This document shows positions 9,440 through 18,983 of a DNA stretch of 41,638 bases, piece after piece. Positions within the stretch are counted from its first letter, which is position 1. Every line of letters begins with the position of its first letter. The notes beneath the pieces were generated by a model, which saw only the letters and a list, made by a program, of their open reading frames with translations, ran no database searches and was not told the DNA's origin. Where the stretch lies: assembly GCA_946482595.1 (NCBI GenBank), contig CAMLSD010000038.1, positions 1 through 41,638 on the forward strand, written 5' to 3'. The stretch comes from an uncultured Comamonadaceae bacterium. GTDB lineage: Bacteria > Pseudomonadota > Gammaproteobacteria > Burkholderiales > Burkholderiaceae. Made by a program: the position numbers and the translations under genes.

Positions 9440-10684
9440 TCAGATGCGCTTGAACACCAACGAACCGTTGGTACCGCCGAAGCCGAAGTTGTTCTTCAGG
9501 GCCACGTCGATCTTCATCTGCCGCGCCTCGTTGGCGCAGTAGTCCAGATCGCATTCCGGGTCCTGGTTGAAGATATTGATCGTCGGCGGCGACACCTGAT
9601 GGTAGATCGCCAGCACCGTGAAGATCGACTCGATGCCGCCGGCGCCGCCCAGCAGGTGGCCGGTCATCGACTTGGTCGAGTTCACGACCAGCGAGCGGGC
9701 GCTATCGCCGAAGGCCAGCTTGATCGCGTTGGTCTCGTTCACGTCGCCCAGCGGCGTGGACGTGCCATGCGCATTGAGGTAATGCACTTCGTCGGGATTC
9801 ACACCCGCGTTGCGCAGCGCCAGCTGCATGGCGCGACGCGGACCGTCGACGTTGGGGGCGGTCATGTGATACGCATCGGCGCTCATGCCAAAGCCCGACA
9901 GCTCGGCATAGATCTTCGCGCCGCGGCGGCGTGCGTGTTCGTACTCTTCGAGCACCATCACACCCGCGCCCTCACCCAGCACAAAACCATCGCGATCCTT
10001 GTCCCAGGGGCGCGAGGCGGTGCGCGGGTCGTCATTGCGCGTGGACAGCGCACGCGCTGCCGCAAAACCACCCACGCCCAGCGGCGAGACAGTGGATTCC
10101 GCACCGCCCGCCACCATCACGTCGGCGTCGCCATATTCGATGATGCGAGCCGCCTGCCCGATGCAGTGCAGGCCGGTGGTGCATGCCGTCACGATGGCCA
10201 GGTTGGGCCCCTTGAAGCCGTACTGGATCGAAACGTGGCCGGAGATCATGTTGATGATCGATGCCGGCACGAAAAACGGCGAGATGCGGCGCGGTCCGCG
10301 ATCGGTCAGGTCCTTGTGGGTTTCCTCGATCATCGGCAGACCGCCGATGCCCGAGCCGACAAGACAGCCGATCCGCTCCGCCTGCTCCTCGCTCAGCGCC
10401 TCACCGATGGGCAGGCCGCTGTCTCTGACCGCCTGCATGGACGCCGCCATCCCGTAGTGGATGAAGGTATCCATGTGCCGGGCTTCCTTGCCGGGGATGT
10501 AATCCTCGATCTGGAAGCCCTTGACCTCACCCGCGAAGCGACAGGCAAAGGCCGACGCATCGAACTTGGTGATGGTGTCGATGCCGGACTGACCGGCAAC
10601 CAGGTTGGCCCAGGAGGTCTCGACCGTGTTGCCCACGGGAGAAACCAGCCCCAGACCAGTGACGACAACACGGCGACGGGTCAT
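9440..10684 (-). CDS. fabF: 3-oxoacyl-ACP synthase II (FabF)
   Basis: FabF condenses malonyl-ACP with acyl-ACP during fatty acid elongation and supports temperature control of unsaturated chain length. The 414-residue protein carries the Cys-His-His active site: C168 (TACTTGLHC), H306 ([11 protein letters not shown]) and H343 ([13 protein letters not shown]), with the conserved K338. The length is normal and the ATG at 10684 begins [12 protein letters not shown], typical for the family. It follows acpP by 59 bases, the standard acpP-fabF pair. Confidence 0.98.
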   Translation of the reverse strand: MTRRRVVVTGLGLVSPVGNTVETSWANLVAGQSGIDTITKFDASAFACRFAGEVKGFQIEDYIPGKEARHMDTFIHYGMAASMQAVRDSGLPIGEALSEEQAERIGCLVGSGIGGLPMIEETHKDLTDRGPRRISPFFVPASIINMISGHVSIQYGFKGPNLAIVTACTTGLHCIGQAARIIEYGDADVMVAGGAESTVSPLGVGGFAAARALSTRNDDPRTASRPWDKDRDGFVLGEGAGVMVLEEYEHARRRGAKIYAELSGFGMSADAYHMTAPNVDGPRRAMQLALRNAGVNPDEVHYLNAHGTSTPLGDVNETNAIKLAFGDSARSLVVNSTKSMTGHLLGGAGGIESIFTVLAIYHQVSPPTINIFNQDPECDLDYCANEARQMKIDVALKNNFGFGGTNGSLVFKRI

Positions 10685-10743
10685 GCGATTCGAACGGTTG
10701 CGTTGCGGGAGCGGACGGGCAGAGGCAGTCAGCGCAGGCCCGT

Positions 10744-10983
10744 TCAGGCCTTCTGGTGCTTCAGCGCGTAGTCGATGGCGAGCTGGACCGTGGTGATCTT
10801 CTCGGCCTCTTCGTCGGGAATCTCGATGCCGAACTCGTCTTCGAGGGCCATCACCAGTTCGACGGTGTCCAGGGAGTCGGCACCCAGATCGGCCACAAAG
10901 GCCTTCTCGTTGGTGACTTCCGCCTCGGCAACGCCCAGTTGCTCGGCAATGATCTTCTTGACGCGTGCTTCGATATCGCTCAT
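10744..10983 (-). CDS. acpP: Acyl carrier protein
   Basis: The 79-residue acidic protein carries growing acyl chains on a phosphopantetheine arm. The attachment site is S37 in [10 protein letters not shown], the universal ACP motif. The C-terminus ([10 protein letters not shown]) and the overall acidity match bacterial AcpP. The start has a strong ribosome binding site (GGAGGAG four bases upstream), which fits its high expression. Transcribed from fabG toward fabF. Confidence 0.98.
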   Translation of the reverse strand: MSDIEARVKKIIAEQLGVAEAEVTNEKAFVADLGADSLDTVELVMALEDEFGIEIPDEEAEKITTVQLAIDYALKHQKA

Positions 10984-11111
10984 GACTCCTCCAGGAGGGT
11001 TTTCAAAAACAGCCCGTGATTCTACGGCCGTTGGAGTGACATCTCTAAGTCACCACTGGCCGCCTCACCGGACGGGCTTGAGCCGGTCGGGCCAGGCAGG
11101 AATGCCCGGCC

Positions 11112-11858
11112 TCAATTCATGTACATGCCACCATTGACGTGCAGTTCCACCCCCGTGACGTAACCCGCCTGCGGCGAGGCCACAAAACCCACGGCATGGG
11201 CGATGTCTTCCGGGCGCCCCAGGCGACCCAGGGGGATCTGGCTCATCAGCGCACCGGTCTGCTGCTCGGACAGCGCACGGGTCATGTCGGTTTCGATGAA
11301 GCCCGGCGCAATGCAGTTGACCGTGATGCCGCGGCTGCCGAGTTCACGCGCCAGCGAACGGGTCATCCCCGCGACACCGGCCTTGGCGGCCGCATAGTTG
11401 GCTTGGCCGGCGTTGCCGCTCGCACCCACGACGGACGTGATGCTCACAATCCTGCCATAGCGCTGCTTCATCATCGGGCGGATGACCGCGCGGCTCAGCT
11501 TGAAGACGGACTTCAGATTGGTGTCGAGTACCGCGTCCCAGTCTTCGTCCTTCATGCGCATCGACAGGGTGTCGCGCGTGATGCCGGCATTGTTGACCAG
11601 CACATGCAGCGCACCGAATTCCTTCACGATGGCATCGACCAACGCCTCGCCTGCGGCGGCGTCGTTCACGTCCAGCACCACCCCGCGGCCACCGCCGGCC
11701 GACAACGCGGCGGTGATGGTCTCGGCGCCAGCGGGCGACGTGGCCGTACCGACCACCTTCATGCCGCGGCGCTGCAGTTCGGCAGCGATCGCCTTGCCGA
11801 TACCGCGCGTGGCACCGGTCACCAGGGCCACCTGGCCCTGCATCACAACATCACTCAT
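11112..11858 (-). CDS. fabG: 3-oxoacyl-ACP reductase (FabG)
   Basis: FabG reduces 3-oxoacyl-ACP with NADPH. The 248-residue short-chain dehydrogenase has the cofactor motif TGATRGIG (14-21), NNAG (89-92) and the catalytic triad S142, Y155, K159 (YAAAK). The start at 11858 overlaps the fabD stop (ATGA), so the two are translationally coupled. A longer upstream frame exists but belongs to shadow sequence inside fabD. The family is large, but the position between fabD and acpP makes FabG the clear choice. Confidence 0.97.
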   Translation of the reverse strand: MSDVVMQGQVALVTGATRGIGKAIAAELQRRGMKVVGTATSPAGAETITAALSAGGGRGVVLDVNDAAAGEALVDAIVKEFGALHVLVNNAGITRDTLSMRMKDEDWDAVLDTNLKSVFKLSRAVIRPMMKQRYGRIVSITSVVGASGNAGQANYAAAKAGVAGMTRSLARELGSRGITVNCIAPGFIETDMTRALSEQQTGALMSQIPLGRLGRPEDIAHAVGFVASPQAGYVTGVELHVNGGMYMN

Positions 11859-12796
11859 GACAGCATCCCCTTGACGTCGGCCAGCGTGGCCGGATCGAAC
11901 ACTGCGCCGGTCACGATCTCGGCATCGATGCGCTTGACAGTACCCGCCAGCACCTTGCCGGGGCCGCACTCGAAGATGTGGCTGACACCGTGGCGAGCCT
12001 TGATCGACTGGATCACTTCGACCCACCGGACCGGGCCGAATGCCTGGCGGTAGAGTGCGTCGCGGATGGACGACGGATCGCTGACGGTCGCCACGTCGAT
12101 GTTGTTGACCAGGCTGATCGCCGGCGAGCGGACATCCACGCCTGCGAGCCTTTCCTTCAGACGATCCGCGGCCGGACGCATCAGGCTCGAATGGAACGGC
12201 GCCGACACCGGCAGCGGCAGTGCCCGCTTCGCGCCTGTCGCCTTGAGCTGCTCGCAGGCCTTTTCAACACCGGCCTTGGAGCCGGCGATCACGATCTGGC
12301 GGGGATCATTGAAATTGACGGCCTCGACCACCTCGCCGCTGGCCACGGCGGCCTCGGCGCAGCCGACGCGCACGGCTTCGGCTTCCAGGCCCAGGATGGC
12401 GGCCATCGCCCCCATGCCGACCGGCACGGCGTCCTGCATGGCCTGGGCGCGAAACCGCACCAGCGGCAGGGCATCGGCCAGGGTGAGGGCTTCGGCAGCC
12501 ACCAGCGCAGAGTATTCGCCCAGTGAATGCCCGGCCACCACCTGCGGACGCAGCCCCGTTTCCGCCAGCCAGGCCCGGTAGCAGGCCACCCCCGCCGTCA
12601 GCATGACGGGCTGAGTGTTGGTGGTCAGGTCCAGCTGGTCTTTCGGACCCTGGCGGATCAGCAGACCGACGTCTTCGCCCAGGGCCTGGGAGGCCTCATC
12701 CAATGTCGCGCGGACGGCCGGATGATCGCCCCAGGCGTCGAGCATGCCCACGGCCTGTGAACCCTGGCCCGGAAAGACGAATGCAAATTGAGTCAT
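11855..12796 (-). CDS. fabD: Malonyl-CoA:ACP transacylase (FabD)
   Basis: FabD loads malonyl groups from CoA onto ACP. The 313-residue protein has the N-terminal GQGSQ motif (10-14), the nucleophile S91 in GHSLGEYSA, the carboxylate-binding R116 before MQDAVP, and H202 in SAPFHSSLM. All key residues are present and the length is normal. The gene follows fabH by 83 bases and overlaps fabG by four. Confidence 0.98.
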   Translation of the reverse strand: MTQFAFVFPGQGSQAVGMLDAWGDHPAVRATLDEASQALGEDVGLLIRQGPKDQLDLTTNTQPVMLTAGVACYRAWLAETGLRPQVVAGHSLGEYSALVAAEALTLADALPLVRFRAQAMQDAVPVGMGAMAAILGLEAEAVRVGCAEAAVASGEVVEAVNFNDPRQIVIAGSKAGVEKACEQLKATGAKRALPLPVSAPFHSSLMRPAADRLKERLAGVDVRSPAISLVNNIDVATVSDPSSIRDALYRQAFGPVRWVEVIQSIKARHGVSHIFECGPGKVLAGTVKRIDAEIVTGAVFDPATLADVKGMLS

Positions 12797-12879
12797 GTCG
12801 CGTTGAAGGTGGAGAGAAACGCCAACGGCGCAGCAACGTGGAGGTGAAGCGGTAGAGCGGTGGAGCGTGTTCGCCGACG

Positions 12880-13869
12880 TCAGAGGTCGAGCAGGACCGC
12901 ACCCCAGGTGAATCCTCCGCCCACGCCTTCGAGCATCACGGTGTCTCCACGCCGGATGCGGCCCAGCCGGATCGCATGGTCCAGCGCCAGTGGTATGGAT
13001 GCCGCAGACGTGTTGCCGTGTTCGTCGACGGTGACGATCAGCTTGTCCATCGCCAGCTTCAGCTTGCGGGCCGTGCCCTGCATGATGCGGATGTTGGCCT
13101 GGTGCGGGATGAGCCAGTCGATGTCGGCCTCGGTGCGGCCGGCCTTGTCCAGCACGGAACGTGCAACATCTTCGAGCACGCCCACGGCCAGCTTGAAGAC
13201 GGCCTGGCCATCCATCTTGAGCAGCGGGTCGCCCAGCACTGAACCGCCCGAGACGGTGCCCGGAGTGCAGAGGATCTCGGCGTGCCGGCCGTCGGCATGG
13301 AGTTCGGTGGCCAGCAGCCCTGGCTGATCACTGGCCTCGAGCACCACGGCGCCCGCGCCGTCACCGAACAGCACGCAGGTGGTGCGATCGTTGAAGTCCA
13401 GGATGCGGGAGAAGACTTCCGCGCCGACCACCAGGGCGCAATGGTGGGCGCCTGACTTGATCAGTGCGTCGGCCACCGTCAGCGCATACACAAACCCGGA
13501 ACAGACTGCCTGGACGTCAAAGGCCGGACAGCCCACCACACCCAGCTTGCGTTGCAGCAGGCAGGCGGTGGACGGAAATACCATGTCGGGCGTGGAGGTC
13601 GCGACGATGATCAGGTCGACATCCGACGCGGCACGGCCGGCTGCCTCGAGCGCGTGCCGCGCCGCGTGCAGGGCAAGATCACTGGACGTGACATCGGGAG
13701 CCGCAAAGTGGCGCGCCCGGATGCCGGTGCGTTCGACGATCCAGGTGTCTGACGTCTCGATGCCGCGCTCGCCGAGCTCATCGGCCAGTGCTTCATTGGT
13801 CACGCGTCGCGGCGGCAGGTAGCTGCCGGTGCCGGTGATGCGCGAATAGCGGTTGGAAGGAAGGCTCAT
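12880..13869 (-). CDS. fabH: 3-oxoacyl-ACP synthase III (FabH)
   Basis: FabH starts fatty acid synthesis by condensing acetyl-CoA with malonyl-ACP. The 329-residue protein has the triad C123 (VQAVCSGF), H256 (LIPHQANIR) and N286 ([10 protein letters not shown]). Its ATG overlaps the plsX stop by four bases, which suggests coupled translation. Confidence 0.97.
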   Translation of the reverse strand: MSLPSNRYSRITGTGSYLPPRRVTNEALADELGERGIETSDTWIVERTGIRARHFAAPDVTSSDLALHAARHALEAAGRAASDVDLIIVATSTPDMVFPSTACLLQRKLGVVGCPAFDVQAVCSGFVYALTVADALIKSGAHHCALVVGAEVFSRILDFNDRTTCVLFGDGAGAVVLEASDQPGLLATELHADGRHAEILCTPGTVSGGSVLGDPLLKMDGQAVFKLAVGVLEDVARSVLDKAGRTEADIDWLIPHQANIRIMQGTARKLKLAMDKLIVTVDEHGNTSAASIPLALDHAIRLGRIRRGDTVMLEGVGGGFTWGAVLLDL

Positions 13870-14993
13870 GCGGTCCTGGCGACCGGTATCTCGCTTGTTG
13901 GCGCCGCCTGGGAGGGCAAGGCCTGCAAAGTTTCGACAATCCGGTCGTGCACCCGGTCAAGCAACCGGTTTCGGGCCGCATCATACGCCCGATTCAGGGC
14001 CTGCTCGAACGCGAAGGCGTCCGCCGACCCGTGACTCTTGAAAACCAGCCCGCGCAGGCCCAGCAGCGCCGCACCGTTGTATCGACGGTGATCTACGCGG
14101 TTTTTAAAGTGATTTAGAACCGGAAGAGCGACGATAGCGGCAATTTTCGTGAAGATGTTACGGGTGAATTCCTGCTTGATGAAGCTCGACAGCATCGAGG
14201 CCAGACCCTCAGCCGTCTTGAGGGCGACATTGCCGACGAACCCGTCACAAACGACGATGTCGGTTGTGCCCTTGAAAATGTCATTGCCCTCGACATTTCC
14301 GTAGAAGTTCAGATGCCCGGCGTTGGCAACCGATCGAAGCAGTTCACCGGCTTTCTTGATGGTTTCGCTGCCCTTGATGGCCTCTTCGCCGATGTTGAGC
14401 AAACCGACGCTGGGGTCGGCCTTGCCCTCGACGGCCCCCACCAGCGCACTGCCCATCAGGGCGAACTGGAGCAGGTGCTCGGGCTCGCAATCGACGTTGG
14501 CACCCAGGTCGAGCACGGTCGTGTAACCGTCTTTCTGGTTGGGCATCACGGTGGCGATGGCCGGACGATCGATGCCATCCAGCGTCTTCAGCACATAGCG
14601 CGCAACAGCCATCAGGGCACCGGTGTTGCCCGCAGAAACACAGGCGTCGGCCGCGACATTGCCCGACGCATCCGCCTTGAGCTGCGTGATCGCGACACGC
14701 ATCGACGAATCCTTCTTGCGGCGCAGCGCCACCTCGACGGAGTCGTCCATCTCGACCACCTCGGCCGCAGTCACCACGCGACAGCGCGGCCATGCCGCAG
14801 CCGGCGCCAGCGCGTCGGCGCGGCCGACCAGCAGCAGCTCGGCCTGGGGATGTCGATCCAGGAAGGCCCGGCAGGCCGGCAGCGTCACCGAAGGGCCGTG
14901 GTCGCCCCCCATGCAGTCAACCGCCACACGGATGGGACGCGCAGGCGACACCGGCGGGCGATCTGCCCGAGGCTGAGAGGAAGTGGGATTCAT
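13866..14993 (-). CDS. plsX: Phosphate acyltransferase PlsX
   Basis: PlsX converts acyl-ACP to acyl-phosphate, the first step of phospholipid synthesis with PlsY. The 375-residue protein opens its domain with [18 protein letters not shown] (about 24-41), followed by the family regions [12 protein letters not shown] and [17 protein letters not shown] Pro/Ser/Arg-rich N-terminal extension of about 20 residues precedes the domain. The ATG at 14993 has no clear ribosome binding site, because a 14-base triple repeat occupies the region from 8 bases upstream. It lies between rpmF and fabH, the conserved rpmF-plsX-fabH order. Confidence 0.97.
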   Translation of the reverse strand: MNPTSSQPRADRPPVSPARPIRVAVDCMGGDHGPSVTLPACRAFLDRHPQAELLLVGRADALAPAAAWPRCRVVTAAEVVEMDDSVEVALRRKKDSSMRVAITQLKADASGNVAADACVSAGNTGALMAVARYVLKTLDGIDRPAIATVMPNQKDGYTTVLDLGANVDCEPEHLLQFALMGSALVGAVEGKADPSVGLLNIGEEAIKGSETIKKAGELLRSVANAGHLNFYGNVEGNDIFKGTTDIVVCDGFVGNVALKTAEGLASMLSSFIKQEFTRNIFTKIAAIVALPVLNHFKNRVDHRRYNGAALLGLRGLVFKSHGSADAFAFEQALNRAYDAARNRLLDRVHDRIVETLQALPSQAAPTSEIPVARTA

Positions 14994-15000
14994 TGCCAGT

Positions 15001-15042
15001 ACCGGACCACGATCACCGGATCACGACAACCGGATCATGAAA
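15001..15042. repeat. 14-base tandem repeat, three copies, before plsX
   Basis: Three adjacent 14-base units with the core ACCGGAYCAYGA lie 8 to 49 bases upstream of the plsX start, differing at three to four positions. They fill the place where a ribosome binding site is expected. The rest of the 188-base gap to rpmF holds only a short CATCCC/GGGATG hairpin at 15125-15140. Confidence 0.75.
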
Positions 15043-15181
15043 CGATGGCCAGAGCCACCGCAAGCCGCAGCATGAGGAGCTGCAGACGGCAACGCAACTG
15101 GAGACAGGATCAGTCGAACCCCGGCATCCCTTGCGGGATGAACCGGGGCACCGACTTGCAGATCACGCCGACCCCCAGGGA

Positions 15182-15364
15182 TCAGGCGTCTGCCTTGGTC
15201 TTGAGGACCTTGCGCCCGCGGTAGAAACCGTTGGGGCTGATGTGGTGGCGCAGATGAACTTCGCCCGTGGTGGGTTCGATGGCAGTGCCCGGATTGGTCA
15301 GGGCATTGTGCGAACGATGCATCCCACGCTTGGAGGGCGACTTCTTGTTCTGTTGAACGGCCAT
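15182..15364 (-). CDS. rpmF: 50S ribosomal protein L32
   Basis: The 60-residue basic protein begins [19 protein letters not shown], the L32 signature, and ends with [13 protein letters not shown]. It is a component of the large ribosomal subunit. This is a cysteine-free form, without the zinc-binding Cys pairs found in some L32 proteins. It follows yceD by 78 bases and precedes plsX, the widely conserved yceD-rpmF-plsX order. Confidence 0.98.
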   Translation of the reverse strand: MAVQQNKKSPSKRGMHRSHNALTNPGTAIEPTTGEVHLRHHISPNGFYRGRKVLKTKADA

Positions 15365-15442
15365 GGCTCGCTCCTTGGAAAACCCGAGATTCTAGCACCG
15401 ACCCACGCTTCTTGGCTAGCGCCATCGTCGCCGCTGCAATGT

Positions 15443-16021
15443 TCATGACTTGAGCCGGCCCTTGAGGGCCTGCAATGCGGCAAAGGGGTGAGGCCGCTCG
15501 TCCGCGGTGACTTCGGCGTCATCACCCGGAGCGCTGGCTGGCTGAGCATCACCCAGTGGCAGGCTGACCGGGCAGGCGTCATGCCGTGGCACCAGCGGCA
15601 AGGCCATGATCAGCTCGTCCTCGATAAGCTCCCTGACATCCAGGCTGCGCGCGAGCGGCAGGACGTCGTCCTCGAGTTCGGCATCGAGTTCCGCCGCCTG
15701 CGTTTCACCTCCGGGCACGAACAGAAAGCTGCGCGACACGTCCAGGGTCGTCTCCACGGGGGTCAGGCACCGCTGGCACTCCAGGTGCACCTTCGCCTGC
15801 GCCGAGACGTCGAGCCAGATCCTGGGTGTGGCACCCGTCCGCAGGACCTCACGCCCCCGGATCGACCACTGCACCGTGTCCGCCGCAGTGTCGCTCGCAA
15901 CCACCAGGTCTTCGCTGAGCCGGGCCAGCTCTGGGGTGGTCCACTGCCCCTCGAGTGTGGCAGCCTCGTGGGCGAACTGGGCAACATCAAGCCGCTCGGG
16001 CGTATGGGGTCGAGACTTCAT
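15443..16021 (-). CDS. yceD: YceD family protein (DUF177), 23S rRNA accumulation
   Basis: YceD/DUF177 proteins are needed for normal 23S rRNA levels in bacteria and plastids. The 192-residue protein has the family's LECQRCLTPV (CxxC motif) near residue 80, an acidic centre and the closing PFAALQALKGR. HDAC near residue 148 carries a further cysteine. It is divergent from maf across 56 bases and leads the rpmF-plsX-fab operon. A TAAACT word lies seven bases before the ATG and could be a -10 box giving a leaderless or nearly leaderless message. Confidence 0.9.
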   Translation of the reverse strand: MKSRPHTPERLDVAQFAHEAATLEGQWTTPELARLSEDLVVASDTAADTVQWSIRGREVLRTGATPRIWLDVSAQAKVHLECQRCLTPVETTLDVSRSFLFVPGGETQAAELDAELEDDVLPLARSLDVRELIEDELIMALPLVPRHDACPVSLPLGDAQPASAPGDDAEVTADERPHPFAALQALKGRLKS

Positions 16022-16077
16022 CGTCGACAGTTTACCGACCTGCCGCCCTGATACGGCCGGTATCGGACAATACGAGG

Positions 16078-16683
16078 ATGTCGTCCTCTGCCTCCCCCCT
16101 GCCCCCGATCATCCTCGCCTCGACGTCGCGCTATCGCCACGAGTTGCTGGACCGACTCCGCCTGCCGTTCGCGGTGGTTTCACCCGAAGTCGACGAAACC
16201 CCTCGAGCAGGTGAATCGCCGGCCTTGCTGGCGATGCGCCTGGCATTGGCCAAGGCGCATGCGGTGGCTGCCCGACACCCGGATGCCGTGGTGATCGGTT
16301 CAGACCAGGTGGCCGACCTCGATGGCGAGCCGATTGGCAAGCCGGGCCACCACGGCCGTGCCGTGATGCAGTTGCGCCAGATGAGCGGGCGCACCGTCGT
16401 GTTCCAGACGGCCGTTGCGGTGGTCTGCCAGAACCGGGGTTTTGAACAGGCGATGCTGGAACCGGTGCGGGTGCGTTTTCGCCCCTTGAGCGACAGCGAG
16501 ATCGAGAACTACCTGAGGGCCGAACAGCCCTATGACTGCGCCGGCAGCGCCAAGTCCGAAGGACTGGGCATCGCCTTGCTGCAGGCGATCGAATCCAGCG
16601 ATCCGACGGCCCTGATCGGCCTGCCGCTGATCAAGACCTGCGACCTGCTGCGTGCGGCCGGTGTGCCGCTGCTCGGCCTGTGA
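16078..16683 (+). CDS. Maf-type nucleotide pyrophosphatase
   Basis: Maf proteins hydrolyse non-canonical or modified nucleoside triphosphates. This 201-residue protein shows PIILASTSRYRHELLDRL (about 10-27), VVSPEVDETP, VIGSDQVADLDGEPIGKPG and AEQPYDCAGSAKSEGLG, matching the YceF-type subfamily (7-methyl-GTP pyrophosphatase). The ATG at 16078 has GAGG directly abutting it, too close for a normal ribosome binding site, so initiation is uncertain. The stop overlaps the GTG start of the next gene by four bases. Confidence 0.92.
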   Translation: MSSSASPLPPIILASTSRYRHELLDRLRLPFAVVSPEVDETPRAGESPALLAMRLALAKAHAVAARHPDAVVIGSDQVADLDGEPIGKPGHHGRAVMQLRQMSGRTVVFQTAVAVVCQNRGFEQAMLEPVRVRFRPLSDSEIENYLRAEQPYDCAGSAKSEGLGIALLQAIESSDPTALIGLPLIKTCDLLRAAGVPLLGL

Positions 16684-17486
16684 GCCGGCCCTCGCCCCAC
16701 GCTGCCCCGCCCGGGCGGCTGGTCCTGGTGCCCAACACCCTGGATTTCGGCACGGTGGACGGCGGCGCAGAACCACCGGACCTGCGCGGCGTGCTGCCGC
16801 TGGCCGTGATCGAGCAGGCCGCCAGCCTGCGGCACTGGGTGGTCGAAAATGCCAAGACGGCCCGTGCCTTTCTCAAGCGTGTGGATCGGATCGTGGCGCT
16901 CGGTACCCCGTTGCAGCAACTGGACATCGTGGAGCTGCCACGCCCGCCCAAGGGGCGAGGTCCGGCCGTCCAGCCGGGTGCCAGGATTGAGTTGCTGGCG
17001 CCTGCGCTGGCCGGCCACGATCTGGGGTTGCTGTCGGAAGCCGGCATGCCGGCCGTGGCCGACCCTGGGGCTGAACTCGTGAAGCTGGCGCATGACGCCG
17101 GGGTGCCGGTGGTGCCGCTGGTGGGGCCGTCGTCCCTGCTGCTGGCCCTGGCGTGCAGCGGCATGAACGGGCAGAGCTTTGCCTTCGTGGGCTACCTGCC
17201 GGTGCAGGACCCGGAGCGCGGCCAGCGCATACGCGAGCTGGAGGCGCTGTCACGCCGGCAGTCGCAGACGCAGCTCATCATCGAAACACCCTACCGCAAC
17301 GAAGCCCTGCTCCAGGCGCTGCTGGCCCACCTGCAGCCCGGCACGCGACTCGCCGTGAGCTGCGGGCTGACGCTGGCCGAGGGCTGGACACGCAGCCTCA
17401 CGGTGGAACGGTGGAGACAGTTGCGTGCGGACCAGCACCCAAGTCTGCCGGGTGACCGCCCCGCGGTGTTCTCGCTGCTGGGCTGA
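16680..17486 (+). CDS. RsmI-type SAM-dependent methyltransferase
   Basis: This is a tetrapyrrole-methylase-fold protein related to RsmI, which 2'-O-methylates C1402 of 16S rRNA. Of 268 residues, GLLSEAGMPAVADPGAELV and PLVGPSSLLLALACSGMNG correspond to the SAM-binding loops of RsmI (compare its SDAGTP and GPCA motifs), and FAFVGYLP follows as expected. The start is a GTG overlapping the maf stop (GTGA). The N-terminus (LVLVPNTLDFG) differs from RsmI proper, so this is likely a paralogue and the substrate is not certain. Confidence 0.85.
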   Translation: MSRPSPHAAPPGRLVLVPNTLDFGTVDGGAEPPDLRGVLPLAVIEQAASLRHWVVENAKTARAFLKRVDRIVALGTPLQQLDIVELPRPPKGRGPAVQPGARIELLAPALAGHDLGLLSEAGMPAVADPGAELVKLAHDAGVPVVPLVGPSSLLLALACSGMNGQSFAFVGYLPVQDPERGQRIRELEALSRRQSQTQLIIETPYRNEALLQALLAHLQPGTRLAVSCGLTLAEGWTRSLTVERWRQLRADQHPSLPGDRPAVFSLLG

Positions 17487-17506
17487 ACGTCACACCGGCG
17501 TGTCGG

Positions 17507-18973
17507 TCAGGGCTTCTTGCCGCCGCCCAGCAGGCTGGCCACCTTGCGCTTGGGCTTGATGAACGGTGAAAGTGCGCGGCCGGCAGGCGCAGCAGGTGCG
17601 GCAGCCACCGAGTGCTCCCAGGATGGGTCGGCATTCGGATCGGCTTCGTAGGGACGTGAGAAGAACGGGTCGGACGAGGCCTGCGAGCGGCGCGGCGCCG
17701 AGGGCGTCACCGGCATGGTTCGCACCGGGCGATCTTCCTCGTCGTCGGTCTGGCGGCGCGGGCGGCGCGGGCGGTCGTCGTCCAGCTCCAGGGCCTCGAC
17801 CTCGATCTTCTTGCGGATGAGTTTCTCGATCTCGCTCACCAGGCGCTGGTCGGAGCGCGACACGAAGGAAATCGCGAGCCCCGACGCGCCGGCACGGCCT
17901 GTGCGTCCGATGCGGTGCACGTAGTCTTCGGCGTTGAACGGGATGTCGAAATTGAACACCGCCGGCAGATCGGCAATGTCCAGGCCCCGTGCGGCCACAT
18001 CGGTGGCCACCAGCAGATCCACCTCGGCACGCTTGAAGGCCTCGAGGGCCTTGAGACGTTCGTCCTGGGACTTGTCGCCGTGCAGGGCCGCGGTCCTCAG
18101 GCCGTCACGTTCGAAGGCCCGTGCCAGGCGCGCCGCGCCCAACTTGGAGTTCACGAACACGATCGCCTGGCCGATCGAGCGCTCGCGCAGCAGGTGCCGC
18201 ACCGCACGACGTTTGTCGTCGTCTTCGACCGCATAGAAGCGCTGTTCGACATTGGTGGCCGTGGCATTGGGCCGGGCCACCTCGACCAGGATCGGGTCCT
18301 GCAGATAGCTCTGGGCAAGCTTCTTGATCTCGGGCGAGAACGTGGCCGAGAACAGCAGCGTCTGACGCTGCTTGGGCAGATAGCTCAGGATGCGCTGCAG
18401 GTCGGGCAGGAAACCGATGTCGAGCATGCGGTCAGCCTCGTCGAGCACGACATACTCGACCTGCGACAGCACGCAGTTCTTGGCCTGGATGTGATCGAGC
18501 AGGCGCCCGGGTGTGGCGATCAGCACCTCGACGCCGCGGCGCAGCTCCTCGGTCTGCGGGTTCATGTCGATCCCGCCGAACACACAGGCCACGCGCAGCT
18601 GTGAGTGCTTGGCATAGGCCTTCACATTGTTCGCCACCTGGTCGGCCAGCTCCCGGGTGGGCGCCAGCACCAGCGCACGCACCGGGTGCCGCGCCGGCGA
18701 GGCACTGGCATTCTGGTGGCGCAGCATCTTCTGCAGCAGCGGCAGTGAAAACGCCGCCGTCTTGCCGGTGCCGGTCTGGGCGGCACCCATCACGTCACGG
18801 CCCGCCAGCACGATCGGTATCGCCTTGGCCTGGATGGGCGTCATCTGCGTGTAGCCCTGGTCGGCCACGGCACGCTGCAGCATGTCGTCCAGCGGCAGGG
18901 TGGCGAACAGGCCGCCCGGTGCCGGTTGGTCAGGAGATTCGTCGGTCGGTGCAGGAGGGGTCGTAGCGATCAT
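17507..18973 (-). CDS. rhlE: DEAD-box RNA helicase, RhlE type
   Basis: This is an ATP-dependent RNA helicase of the kind used in ribosome assembly and RNA turnover. The 488-residue protein has the Q motif region (GYTQMTPIQAKAIP), motif I AQTGTGKT, motif II DEAD, motif III SAT and motif VI HRIGRTGRAG. The C-terminal 130 residues are low complexity and charged (RPRRPRRQTDDEEDRP), ending in a basic KPKRKVASLLGGGKKP tail. The start at 18973 is 10 bases after rfbC, so it is probably on the rhamnose operon transcript, an odd pairing. It converges with the RsmI-type gene across 20 bases. Confidence 0.93.
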   Translation of the reverse strand: MIATTPPAPTDESPDQPAPGGLFATLPLDDMLQRAVADQGYTQMTPIQAKAIPIVLAGRDVMGAAQTGTGKTAAFSLPLLQKMLRHQNASASPARHPVRALVLAPTRELADQVANNVKAYAKHSQLRVACVFGGIDMNPQTEELRRGVEVLIATPGRLLDHIQAKNCVLSQVEYVVLDEADRMLDIGFLPDLQRILSYLPKQRQTLLFSATFSPEIKKLAQSYLQDPILVEVARPNATATNVEQRFYAVEDDDKRRAVRHLLRERSIGQAIVFVNSKLGAARLARAFERDGLRTAALHGDKSQDERLKALEAFKRAEVDLLVATDVAARGLDIADLPAVFNFDIPFNAEDYVHRIGRTGRAGASGLAISFVSRSDQRLVSEIEKLIRKKIEVEALELDDDRPRRPRRQTDDEEDRPVRTMPVTPSAPRRSQASSDPFFSRPYEADPNADPSWEHSVAAAPAAPAGRALSPFIKPKRKVASLLGGGKKP

Positions 18974-18983
18974 CTGTACTTTC

